Part shown: piece by piece, positions 1-7,000 of the stretch
How the letters are laid out: each line of letters opens with the position of its first letter
Numbering within the stretch: position 1 is the stretch's first letter
DNA from: an uncultured Porphyromonas sp.
GTDB taxonomy: Bacteria > Bacteroidota > Bacteroidia > Bacteroidales > Porphyromonadaceae
NCBI GenBank assembly: GCA_900546675.1
Contig: URDQ01000025.1
Span: 1 to 22,490 of the forward strand
Reading direction: 5' to 3'
Length of the DNA stretch: 22,490 bases
Made by a program: the position numbers and the translations under genes
Notes under the pieces: generated by a model
The model's database searches: none
Told to the model about the DNA's origin: nothing
What the model saw: the letters and a program-made list of their open reading frames with translations, nothing else

Positions 1-58
1 CCCAGGGGTGGGTGCTTTTATACGCTTCGTGTTGCACTTACTACTGGAAATTGCGTTA

Positions 59-120
59 TTTTCCTCCCTTGGAAAACTAAGTTTCCTCCCTTGGAAATTT
101 AAGTTTCCAAAAGGGGAAAC
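59..120. repeat. Short array of three 22-bp-phased palindromic boxes
   Basis: Three near-palindromic boxes of the form TTTCC-core-GGAAA lie at 59-76, 82-97 and 103-120. The first two share TTTCCTCCCTTGGAAA; the third is GTTTCCAAAAGGGGAAAC. Their centres are exactly 22 bp apart (67.5, 89.5, 111.5). The array lies just downstream of the outer-membrane-protein operon, so single boxes could act as weak hairpins at the transcript end, but no T-tract follows. The pitch matches the two larger arrays at 5818 and 16978, while the core differs. The remaining sequence in 1-197 shows no gene. Confidence 0.7.
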
Positions 121-197
121 AGTTTTGGAAATCGTATATACAACAGAGTCAGCACACTAAGACGAATGTTATACAGACGAATTGACGAACTGCGCTG

Positions 198-2522
198 CTA
201 CAAGACGGGTCGCTCGAGTGAGAGCGTCGCTGCGCTTTCGGTGCGTACGGGCTTGACCTGGTCACCAGCCGAGAAGGCATACGAGATGGTCAGCACCAGT
301 CGCCGACGTGGCGAGAGGTTGAGACGAAGCTGCTCGGTCGTATCACCCATCCTCATCGTGATCCGATCCCGACTATGGAGGAGATTGCTCAGCGAGAGAC
401 TGAGCTGCAGCTGATCATGCAGTAGGGAGGCATAGCAACCTAAGTCCAGCCCGTAGCGACCGCCGAGGGTGTAGCCGAGTTGCTGACGAGCTGTCTCACC
501 GCTGAAGGCTACGCTCAGACCAACCATCTTGGTGATAGTAAACTGATGCGTTGAGGTGCCACCCACCGAGAAGCTTTGTACCGACCGCCCAGGCATTTGC
601 TCTTGATCATAGCGTAGGTAGAGGATATTATTCGTTCGCCAGAAGGGGAAGAGACTCTTATTGAACGTCCCCGATGCGTAGTGGCTCCAGCGACTTCCCA
701 CATTGCTCGGCTGTGTATAGTAAAGGTCGGGAGCACTCTCGTCCTTATAGGTCATGATCTGAATGATGTTGCGACCGTAGCGCACCCGATAGGTGAACTG
801 CCAGTCACGGTTGAGGAAGTAGTTGACCTCCGCCTCGTCAAAGGTCTCCTGCTTAAGTCGCTGATTACCGATGCTGTAGAGATTCTTCGTCAGGTAAGTC
901 GCCACGGGCGAATAGTAACCGTAGTTGGGTAGTGAGAAGAAATGGCGGTATGCCACGCCTATCCCCGAAGCCTTCGCGGGGTTAAGCATATACTGCAGGA
1001 GCAGGTTAGGATAAAGCCCCCGATTTGGCACAGTGTAATCGTTCTGCGCATTGAGTAAGTCTCGGTAGTGCACCACCGTCGTCTGATAGCGCAAGCCCGC
1101 CTGTAGGTAGAGCCGCTGGGTCAGCATCTTGCTGTACTCTAGATAAGGCGATAGGTCAAAGCCTGAGATAGCGAACTGCCGATGAATGATCTGAGGCAAC
1201 GTGCCACTACTCACCCCGCCCGCATCGTTGTCGTCCAGCCCATAGTTATAAGAGAGCCCACCTGTGAGCTGATTGCCTCCTGCAAAGACCAGTGTAGCTC
1301 TTGGGTGAAAGGTCAGATAGTGCGTCCTGCTCTTGCTCTCTGCCAGCTCCCCCTCATTGGTCGAGTAGTAAGCCGATCCGTCGCTCTGCGAGTGGCTATA
1401 GCTCACTGTAGAGGCGATGCCCAGTCCCTCGCATACGGCCAGCCGTGCGGCATAGCTCACACCGCCATTGAGATTCAGAATGCGCTGGTCGTACCCTTGT
1501 GTCAGGAGCGTTTGCCCTTCGCCATCCTCTAGAAGCGTCTCCGCCTTGGGACGGTCGTATATCACACCGCCAAAGACGCCCAGCGTGTGCTGCTTATTGA
1601 TCTGATACTTAACGCCGAAGTTGTCTAGCACGACATAGTCTCTCTTCTTGCTGTCACTCATCGTGGTGACGAGACTAGAGGCTTCGCCCTGGTACTTGTT
1701 TTGTCGTTTATACAGCGTAGTGTAGCGTCCCCCGCCACCACGTAGCGTGTTGTATAGCGAGACACCAGCCTTGGTGTATTGCAGGAAGAGCGAGGGCATC
1801 CCATCGACAAAGCCTCTCTGGTCAAACTGCGTCCGCAAGCTCACCGAGCCGAGAAGTCCCGCCTCAGTCCTTAGCGTGATGTAGATGATCCCGCCCTTGA
1901 TCTGCTGTCCTAGCGAAACGCCTGGATTAGGCACCACCTCAATGTGGTCTATCATAGAGGTCGGTATCGAGTTCAGTTGCTGCAGCGTAATCTGCTGGTC
2001 TCCGATGTAGATGAGGTTGTCCTCCTTGCCGTTGAGTAGGAGCTGGTTACCAGTCACCTCAACGGAGGGAATAAAGCGCAGGACCTCCGACATAGACTTT
2101 CCCTTGGTTACGGGGTTGCCCTTAAACTGTACACGGATATTGCCATTCGACTGCAGCTTCGTGTGCTTGGCGACCACCTGAACCTCAGAGAGCTCGATGC
2201 TGTTTTCCTCTAGTGTAAAGTCCACCTGCATGGTAGTCTGAGCGATTGTCACCCTCTGCTGCTGCGTCTTGTAACCGATACAACGAATCTCTATGAGATA
2301 GGCACCACGAGCAGGCAACCGTAGCGCATAAGTTCCCTGCGCATTGCTCACCGCTCCCGTCAGCGTCGTCGCTGTCGTGTCGCTCTGTAGCGTAATTGTG
2401 GCACCGATGATTGCTTCTCCGCTACTGTCGGAGACGCTCCCCTTAACTTCGTAAGCGCCTTCCTGTGCACTAACCCATTGTCCTGCGATAACGAGCAGGA
2501 GGAGTAGTAAGATTCGTTTCAT
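198..2522 (-). CDS. Outer-membrane beta-barrel protein, TonB-receptor-like, with CarboxypepD-type N-terminal domain
   Basis: The 774-residue product begins with a signal peptide (MKRILLLLLL core, cleavage likely VSA|Q near residue 19). A carboxypeptidase-regulatory-like beta-sandwich follows at about 25-112 (VKGSVSDSSGEAIIGATI and a later IEIRCIGYKT). A plug-like region spans about 113-220 (VLRFIPSVEVTGNQLLLNGK, then IDHIEVVPNPG). The rest is rich in alternating aromatic/polar strands, as in a 14-22-strand outer-membrane barrel. I see no clear TonB box, and the length is below that of SusC-type receptors, so it fits the 'outer membrane beta-barrel family' better than a nutrient receptor of known substrate. 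It starts 29 bp after its upstream paralogue and is probably the last gene of the tetR operon. The substrate is unknown. Confidence 0.85.
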   Translation of the reverse strand: MKRILLLLLLVIAGQWVSAQEGAYEVKGSVSDSSGEAIIGATITLQSDTTATTLTGAVSNAQGTYALRLPARGAYLIEIRCIGYKTQQQRVTIAQTTMQVDFTLEENSIELSEVQVVAKHTKLQSNGNIRVQFKGNPVTKGKSMSEVLRFIPSVEVTGNQLLLNGKEDNLIYIGDQQITLQQLNSIPTSMIDHIEVVPNPGVSLGQQIKGGIIYITLRTEAGLLGSVSLRTQFDQRGFVDGMPSLFLQYTKAGVSLYNTLRGGGGRYTTLYKRQNKYQGEASSLVTTMSDSKKRDYVVLDNFGVKYQINKQHTLGVFGGVIYDRPKAETLLEDGEGQTLLTQGYDQRILNLNGGVSYAARLAVCEGLGIASTVSYSHSQSDGSAYYSTNEGELAESKSRTHYLTFHPRATLVFAGGNQLTGGLSYNYGLDDNDAGGVSSGTLPQIIHRQFAISGFDLSPYLEYSKMLTQRLYLQAGLRYQTTVVHYRDLLNAQNDYTVPNRGLYPNLLLQYMLNPAKASGIGVAYRHFFSLPNYGYYSPVATYLTKNLYSIGNQRLKQETFDEAEVNYFLNRDWQFTYRVRYGRNIIQIMTYKDESAPDLYYTQPSNVGSRWSHYASGTFNKSLFPFWRTNNILYLRYDQEQMPGRSVQSFSVGGTSTHQFTITKMVGLSVAFSGETARQQLGYTLGGRYGLDLGCYASLLHDQLQLSLSLSNLLHSRDRITMRMGDTTEQLRLNLSPRRRLVLTISYAFSAGDQVKPVRTESAATLSLERPVL

Positions 2523-2551
2523 TATAGCTTTCTTAAAGTGTCAATAGTGTG

Positions 2552-4969
2552 CTAGAAGCGGCGCTCGATGTCTCGTGCGCCTTGGCTGCGGGTGGAGGAG
2601 GTGTCCTTGGCGTTGGAGAACTTGTACGAGATCGATAGGTAGAGCGTCGGGTCGTCATAACTGTTGTCGAAGGTGACGCTGTAACCGTCGTACTGGCTCA
2701 CTCCCTTGTAGTGCGAGGTGAGGAGGTTTAGACCAGCAACAGAGAGCGCAAGCCGTCTATCCAAGAGGAAGTAGCTCATACCGAGACCCAGATTGTACTG
2801 CGGCTCTAGCGTGACGACGGTCGTCTTCTGCCGTCCCGTGTACTCGCCCGAGAGGAAGCCGGTCCAGGTGCGGTTCTCGTTGAAGGTAAAGTCCAGGTAG
2901 CCGCTGATACCCCACTCACTGCCTGTCATCTTAGACGGGAGCTGTGGCAATGTGGAGGTATAAATGCTTCTGCCGTAGTACGCCTCGACGTTGGCACTCA
3001 TCCAGCGGAGCTTGTCGAAGTAGTAGCCCGCCTCAGCTCCTAGGAAGAGACTGTTTTGCGCATTCTCCATCTGCGTATAGACCCGCTCGCCCTGTAGGGT
3101 AGATATTGGAGTCATCAGCCGCAGCCCTCTCCGCAGCCGTCCGCGGATAGAGAGGGCTTGGTCGAAGGTGTAGCCAACACCCAGCAGGTAGCGAAGCTCA
3201 GGACGAAGCTGCGCATTCCCCTTGTAAAAGGAACGCTCATTGACCTGCCAGACGAAAGGGTTGAGGTCTCTAAACTTAGGCTCCACGATAGAGCTATTGA
3301 CCGTGAGCGTCAGCTGATGCCTCGACGAGGGGGTGTAGCTGGTGTGTAGCATCGGGAGCCAAGCGTCATCGTAGCGGTCTAGCTCAGGGATTGTCTTCGT
3401 TGCTTGCCCCTGCTGTGCTAGGTGCGACTTGACCCCGAGGTAGCGCACACCTAGGCGCATCCACCACTGTTCGCTGAGGCGGAGCGTACCGCTGACGTAA
3501 GGCGAGAGACTCCACTCCTGCCAGACTATATCATTGCGCTGCTGTATGAGCGGGTACGGGCTCACCGCATCGTTGTGCGCTCGGTGGTTGGCGGAGCTAC
3601 TCCAAGCACCCTTGAGACCAGTCTCTAGGAGGTAGCGGTTGTCACTGTCTAGATAGATCGCGTAGTCGCTGCTCAGATGCGCCCCCGAGGTGCGCAGGTC
3701 CCGCTCCTCACTATAAGCTAAGAAAGGGTCGCTCTGTGGCAATTCCTGACCTACGTAAGTAGTCTGCGAATCGTTCGTCAGGTTAAAGTAAGATAGCTCG
3801 CTCCAGAGCTGTCCGCCCCGCTCCCCAAAGGTTGCCTCCCAGTAAGCAGTCGCCGTGATGCGTGGCTCGGTAGCTAGGTAGCCATTGCTATTCTCCACGA
3901 CCCGCTCTGGGGTACCCGGTTGCGTGGTCGTCTCCTGACTCTCGAAGAGATTGCGGTACTTCTTCCTATTCCACGAGAGCGCCACGCCCAGCAAGCTTTT
4001 CTCCCCATAGGCGTACTGCAGCGTACCACGTACCCCCATATAGTCATAGCGCCCCACCGAGGGAGTGTAAGTATGGTAGCGATAATCTTTCGCCTCGTAG
4101 GTGACATCCTCTAGATTGTTCGATCCGTTGAAATTGATTGAAGGAGCTATCGATGCGAAGAGTCCTCGCCGATTGTAAAGTAGCGAACCGTACCCTCCGT
4201 AGCGGTAGTTATCCTTGTTGGCATACATACTCTCAGTGCCAATCACTCCGCCCATATACTCCTTAAAGAGTGAGGAGGTGTGCAGGATAATCATAGCCGT
4301 ATTACCGTCGGGATCGTACCTAAGCGGTGGCTGCGTGATGACCTCCACACGGTCTATCAGCCCCGCATCGTAACCCTTGAGAAGACCGGCAATCTCCGAG
4401 GCATCGACACGCTGCAAGACGTTTCCTATCTTGACCAAGACCTGCTCCTTGCCTATGATGCCGAGCTGGTTGCCCTTCACCTGAACCTTCGGTATATGCT
4501 TGAGCAAGTCTAAGGCATCGTTGCTGCGCTCTCTGATCTCGTGTACATCGACCGTAAAGCCATCGGGCTGCGTTCGCACCCCAACGATCTGCCCCCGCAC
4601 GACCACGGTCTGCAGTTCCTCGGCACTCGTCTCAAGTGTAATGACACCCAGGTCAAGCGGTTCATTCGTGAGGCTGATCTCCTCCGTGTGCATCTCATAG
4701 CCGAGGTAGCTCACACCGAAGATATAGTTCCCCGCAGGCGCATTCATCGTAAAGCGCCCCGCAGCGTCACTCACGGCAAACTGCACAATCTCCTGCGTCT
4801 CCCGATCCTTCACGAGGAAGACGGAGGCTCCCTCGAGTGCCCCTTCAGCATTTCTAATGGTTCCCGTGATGGCACCTCCAGTCGTCTGCGCCGAGGCTGT
4901 TAGTGCGACAAGCAATAGCCCCATCACGAGAAGGGCTTTGCGGATAAGGGTTGAAAATAGACGTTCCAT
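2552..4969 (-). CDS. Outer-membrane beta-barrel protein, TonB-receptor-like, with CarboxypepD-type N-terminal domain
   Basis: The 805-residue product has a signal peptide (cleavage likely ASA|Q at 27/28), a carboxypeptidase-regulatory-like domain at about 34-112 (ITGTIRNAEGALEGASVF, then FGVSYLGYEMHTEEISL), a plug-like segment at about 115-235 (LLKHIPKVQVKGNQLGIIGK and IDRVEVITQPPLRYDPDGN) and a long barrel. The domain order matches the following gene, but the barrels differ, so the two are paralogues rather than a recent duplication. The final residue is Phe, but the last clear beta strand (LYLSISYKF) is followed by a polar tail of about 20 residues, which is unusual for a barrel end. The tetR-type gene ends 64 bp upstream and the next gene begins 29 bp downstream. 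Import or adhesion are both possible. Confidence 0.85.
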   Translation of the reverse strand: MERLFSTLIRKALLVMGLLLVALTASAQTTGGAITGTIRNAEGALEGASVFLVKDRETQEIVQFAVSDAAGRFTMNAPAGNYIFGVSYLGYEMHTEEISLTNEPLDLGVITLETSAEELQTVVVRGQIVGVRTQPDGFTVDVHEIRERSNDALDLLKHIPKVQVKGNQLGIIGKEQVLVKIGNVLQRVDASEIAGLLKGYDAGLIDRVEVITQPPLRYDPDGNTAMIILHTSSLFKEYMGGVIGTESMYANKDNYRYGGYGSLLYNRRGLFASIAPSINFNGSNNLEDVTYEAKDYRYHTYTPSVGRYDYMGVRGTLQYAYGEKSLLGVALSWNRKKYRNLFESQETTTQPGTPERVVENSNGYLATEPRITATAYWEATFGERGGQLWSELSYFNLTNDSQTTYVGQELPQSDPFLAYSEERDLRTSGAHLSSDYAIYLDSDNRYLLETGLKGAWSSSANHRAHNDAVSPYPLIQQRNDIVWQEWSLSPYVSGTLRLSEQWWMRLGVRYLGVKSHLAQQGQATKTIPELDRYDDAWLPMLHTSYTPSSRHQLTLTVNSSIVEPKFRDLNPFVWQVNERSFYKGNAQLRPELRYLLGVGYTFDQALSIRGRLRRGLRLMTPISTLQGERVYTQMENAQNSLFLGAEAGYYFDKLRWMSANVEAYYGRSIYTSTLPQLPSKMTGSEWGISGYLDFTFNENRTWTGFLSGEYTGRQKTTVVTLEPQYNLGLGMSYFLLDRRLALSVAGLNLLTSHYKGVSQYDGYSVTFDNSYDDPTLYLSISYKFSNAKDTSSTRSQGARDIERRF

Positions 4970-5033
4970 TTGACGATTACTATTTTGTTTGTTTCTACTC
5001 TGACAGGGTGCTCGGAAGTGACTTCTTGGTCTT

Positions 5034-5651
5034 TCAGTTTATATGGTGTAGGGTGTATAGGTACTTCCATTGCTTGCGCAGTGCTGCGATAGAGAGCTTG
5101 TCAATCATCGCTCCTTCGAAAGAGAGCCCTAAGTAGAGGTGGTGAAAGGTCTCTGCGAGCATTGTCGTATCTGTGTCGGGACGTATCTCGCCACGATCCT
5201 TCGCGAGGTTGATCGCCTCGCTCCAAGCCTCTATCTTTTTTGCTTCGTACTCCTGCACTTGCTCGCTCCAGGTCTCGTGATGATCTTTTAGATACAAGAT
5301 GAAGCTCATAAAGCTGGCAGACGTGACACGCACATCGACATCCTTGAGGAAATAGGTCATCCGTCGCTCTATGATTGCCAAGCAGGTGTCCATAAAATCC
5401 TTGAGAGGTGTCTGACTGGTCAAGTACTCCGCACCATAGTCCACCTCCTCGAGGAATGCATCGATGAATTGGTCAGCAATATGCTTGAACAGATCCTCCT
5501 TGCCTCTGAAATGATGAAATATAGCACCACGAGTGACCTGTGCAGCGCGCTCGATATCTGTAAAGCTGACAGCATCATATCCCTGTGCGAGGAAGAGCTT
5601 AAAGCTCTCTCTGACTATTGCCGCTTTCTTTTTAGTCTCTTTTCCTTCCAT
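5034..5651 (-). CDS. TetR/AcrR-family transcriptional regulator
   Basis: The 205-residue protein shows the family's N-terminal helix-turn-helix at about residues 30-57 (TDIERAAQVTRGAIFHHF, then RGKEDLF). A helical C-terminal half would form the ligand pocket and dimer interface. Length is typical. It is the first gene of an apparent operon with two outer-membrane barrels, so the simplest reading is an autoregulated repressor that controls envelope proteins in response to a small molecule. TetR members more often sit beside efflux genes; no inner-membrane pump is present here. The ligand cannot be predicted. A promoter candidate lies about 45 bp upstream of the start codon. Confidence 0.93.
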   Translation of the reverse strand: MEGKETKKKAAIVRESFKLFLAQGYDAVSFTDIERAAQVTRGAIFHHFRGKEDLFKHIADQFIDAFLEEVDYGAEYLTSQTPLKDFMDTCLAIIERRMTYFLKDVDVRVTSASFMSFILYLKDHHETWSEQVQEYEAKKIEAWSEAINLAKDRGEIRPDTDTTMLAETFHHLYLGLSFEGAMIDKLSIAALRKQWKYLYTLHHIN

Positions 5652-5697
5652 AGCGATCGAATAGATACGTACCAGTTGGTTCTTTTCTTTCTAGGCG

Positions 5698-5728
5698 CAA
5701 TATTACAAATAAAAAACGAACTGACAAA
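5698..5728 (-). promoter_or_regulatory. Putative Bacteroidota-type promoter of the tetR/outer-membrane operon
   Basis: Read on the minus strand, TTTG (5728-5725) is followed after 19 bases by TAATATTG (5705-5698). This fits the known Bacteroidota pattern TTTG-N19-21-TAnnTTTG with one mismatch in the -7 box. Transcription would begin around 5690, giving a leader of about 40 nt. A small palindrome ACCAGTTGGT at 5671-5680, just past the predicted start, is a weak candidate for an autoregulatory TetR operator; it is shorter than typical TetR operators. Confidence 0.45.
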
Positions 5729-5817
5729 ACGTACCCTTGTGACTCCTATCGGGGAAACACGATATATCTTCGCTTATAAAGCAGAAAAAGATAGGATGGG
5801 CTTCAGAAAACGACAAT

Positions 5818-5980
5818 AGCCACGTGGAAATTTTTAAATCGCTACGTGGAAAAGGAAAATTCTCCACGTGGGCGCGAAATGAAACTTCGGAGGAATCAAA
5901 TGAAACTTCGGAGGAATCGTTTTGCGCCTACGTGGAGAATAAAAAACAGCCACGTGGAGATTTGAGATTTCCCACGTGGC
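5818..5980. repeat. Eight-box, 22-bp-phased palindromic array (copy 1)
   Basis: Eight near-palindromic boxes are centred on a CG dinucleotide at 5823, 5845, 5867, 5888, 5909, 5931, 5953 and 5975. Successive distances are 22, 22, 21, 21, 22, 22 and 22. Boxes 1-3 and 6-8 carry CYACGTGG. Boxes 4 and 5 are CTTCGGAG inside a perfect 21-bp tandem duplication (5877-5897 and 5898-5918, containing ATGAAACTTCGGAGGAATC). A/T-rich or purine spacers separate the boxes. Reverse-complemented, the whole block aligns with the copy at 16978-17143. It lies between the trmN6-like gene and the tetR promoter. I do not recognise a described repeat family. Confidence 0.85.
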
Positions 5981-5984
5981 TATC

Positions 5985-6040
5985 GGGTTAGAGATTAGAA
6001 GTTACTCGTATCATCGTTACTTGTCCTCGCTGTGATGCAA
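5985..6040. repeat. Dispersed repeat fragment (TTAG-type plus TACTCGT-type)
   Basis: The stretch begins with GGGTTAGAGATTAGAAGTTA, which matches the 14-bp repeats at 21833-21881, and runs straight into a degenerate GTTACTCGT...CGCTGTGATGCAA segment related to the repeats at 6828-6850, 6970-6995 and 22028-22081. It lies just downstream of the trmN6-like stop codon. It has no coding potential that I can support. Confidence 0.55.
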
Positions 6041-6043
6041 GCA

Positions 6044-6778
6044 TTACGTGAGGTACTGGTCGAGTAAGTATGGACGCAGGAGGTCCTGCGCCTCGGCTGT
6101 GTATCGTTGCTGCGCAGTGCGTATGGCTAAGCTCTCGGAGCGACAAGACTCAGGCGGTGTCGTGGAGCGGTGCCACTGCGTCAGGAGTCGTATGGCGGAC
6201 TGCCCTACTTGATGGTGCAGCCGGCAGAGACGTGTGAGGTTGTAGCGGTGCAGCACCGCCTCTCGACGCAAGAGGGGCAATGCCTCGACGGGCGTGACGA
6301 GACAGAGCGTTGGCTCAGGTGCCACGAATGGCTCTAGATAACGAAAGAGTAGATGTGGCGCAAATCCCTCTCCCGTGTGGCGCGCCTGACGGAGCGATGC
6401 CGTAGCGGGCTGGAGTCCGTCGTAGTAAGGGGGATTGGAGATGATGAGGTCGTAGGTACGGGGCAGCAAAGCTAGCTCTGGCGCAGTGATGTCACACGTC
6501 AGTGCCGTGAGCCGATCGCTATAAGGAGAGCGGGAGAAGTTGTCCTGGGCGGTTCGAACCGCTTCGTCATCGATGTCGATGGCGGTGACCATAGCACTGG
6601 GATAGGTCTGCGCGAGCATCAGCGACAGGATGCCGGTACCTGTTCCCACATCTAGGATTTGACTGGCCGTGTGAGCAGTCCTCGCCCACGCTCCGAGGAA
6701 GAGCGCATCGGTAGAGATACGCATAGCACAAGCCCCCTGCATGAGAGCGTAGTGTTGCATGCAGAAGGGCTTGTCCAT
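6044..6778 (-). CDS. trmN6: tRNA1(Val) (adenine(37)-N6)-methyltransferase, TrmN6/YfiC type
   Basis: The 244-residue product carries the class I S-adenosylmethionine-binding motif DVGTGTG (about 43-49), an acidic residue region AIDIDDEA after strand 2 (about 66-73) and the N6-adenine methyltransferase motif NPPYY (115-119). The N-terminus (QGACAMRISTDALFLGAWA) matches the YfiC pattern 'AMKVGTDGILLGAWA'. The family methylates adenine 37 of tRNA1(Val). I chose the ATG at 6778; a TTG 36 bases upstream would add 12 residues but is less likely. Alternative: another N6-adenine methyltransferase of the same fold. The gene stands alone, flanked on both sides by dispersed repeats, and no promoter box was found upstream. 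Confidence 0.85.
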   Translation of the reverse strand: MDKPFCMQHYALMQGACAMRISTDALFLGAWARTAHTASQILDVGTGTGILSLMLAQTYPSAMVTAIDIDDEAVRTAQDNFSRSPYSDRLTALTCDITAPELALLPRTYDLIISNPPYYDGLQPATASLRQARHTGEGFAPHLLFRYLEPFVAPEPTLCLVTPVEALPLLRREAVLHRYNLTRLCRLHHQVGQSAIRLLTQWHRSTTPPESCRSESLAIRTAQQRYTAEAQDLLRPYLLDQYLT

Positions 6779-6827
6779 AGTTTTATTTAGCTGTTGGCCG
6801 TTGGCTCTTCTCAATTCTGCAAATCGG

Positions 6828-6860
6828 ATTACTCGTTACGCTTTGATACAACGGACGCAC
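6828..6860. repeat. Dispersed TACTCGT-type repeat copy
   Basis: ATTACTCGTTACG followed by CTTTGATACAACGGACGCAC matches the repeat copies at 6970-6995 and 22028-22081. It lies directly upstream of the trmN6-like gene and beside the larger inverted repeat. Confidence 0.6.
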
Positions 6861-6874
6861 TTGACGTGTAACGA

Positions 6875-6970
6875 TTTGTAGGGACGCACGGCTCGTGCGT
6901 CCGTCCCCGTTAAAGGTTACATCGTTAAGATCGTTCGACAACGGACGCACGAGCCGTGCGTCCCTACAAA
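6875..6970. repeat. Perfect 30-bp inverted repeat, each arm itself a hairpin
   Basis: Arms at 6875-6904 and 6941-6970 are exact reverse complements over 30 bases, separated by 36 bases. Each arm contains its own smaller stem, GGACGCACG and CGTGCGTCC around three bases, so the DNA could form either one long stem or two short ones. The arm core recurs at 21929-21954 and 22402-22415. It sits in the 222-bp gap after carB and could end the pyrG-to-carB transcript, but no T-tract follows. It resembles REP/BIME-type intergenic repeats. Confidence 0.85.
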
Positions 6971-7000
6971 GGGTTACTCGTCTCGCTGTTCTACAACCTC

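Noticed and set aside
5818..5980. CRISPR array or plasmid-type iterons
   Set aside because: The 22-bp pitch is too short for CRISPR and there are no long identical repeats, unique spacers or cas genes. There is no replication-initiator gene and no DnaA-box cluster to support an origin.
6779..6814. Upstream TTG start for the trmN6-like gene
   Set aside because: The ATG at 6778 gives the usual short N-terminus before the conserved CAMRISTD segment; the extra 12 residues match nothing in the family.
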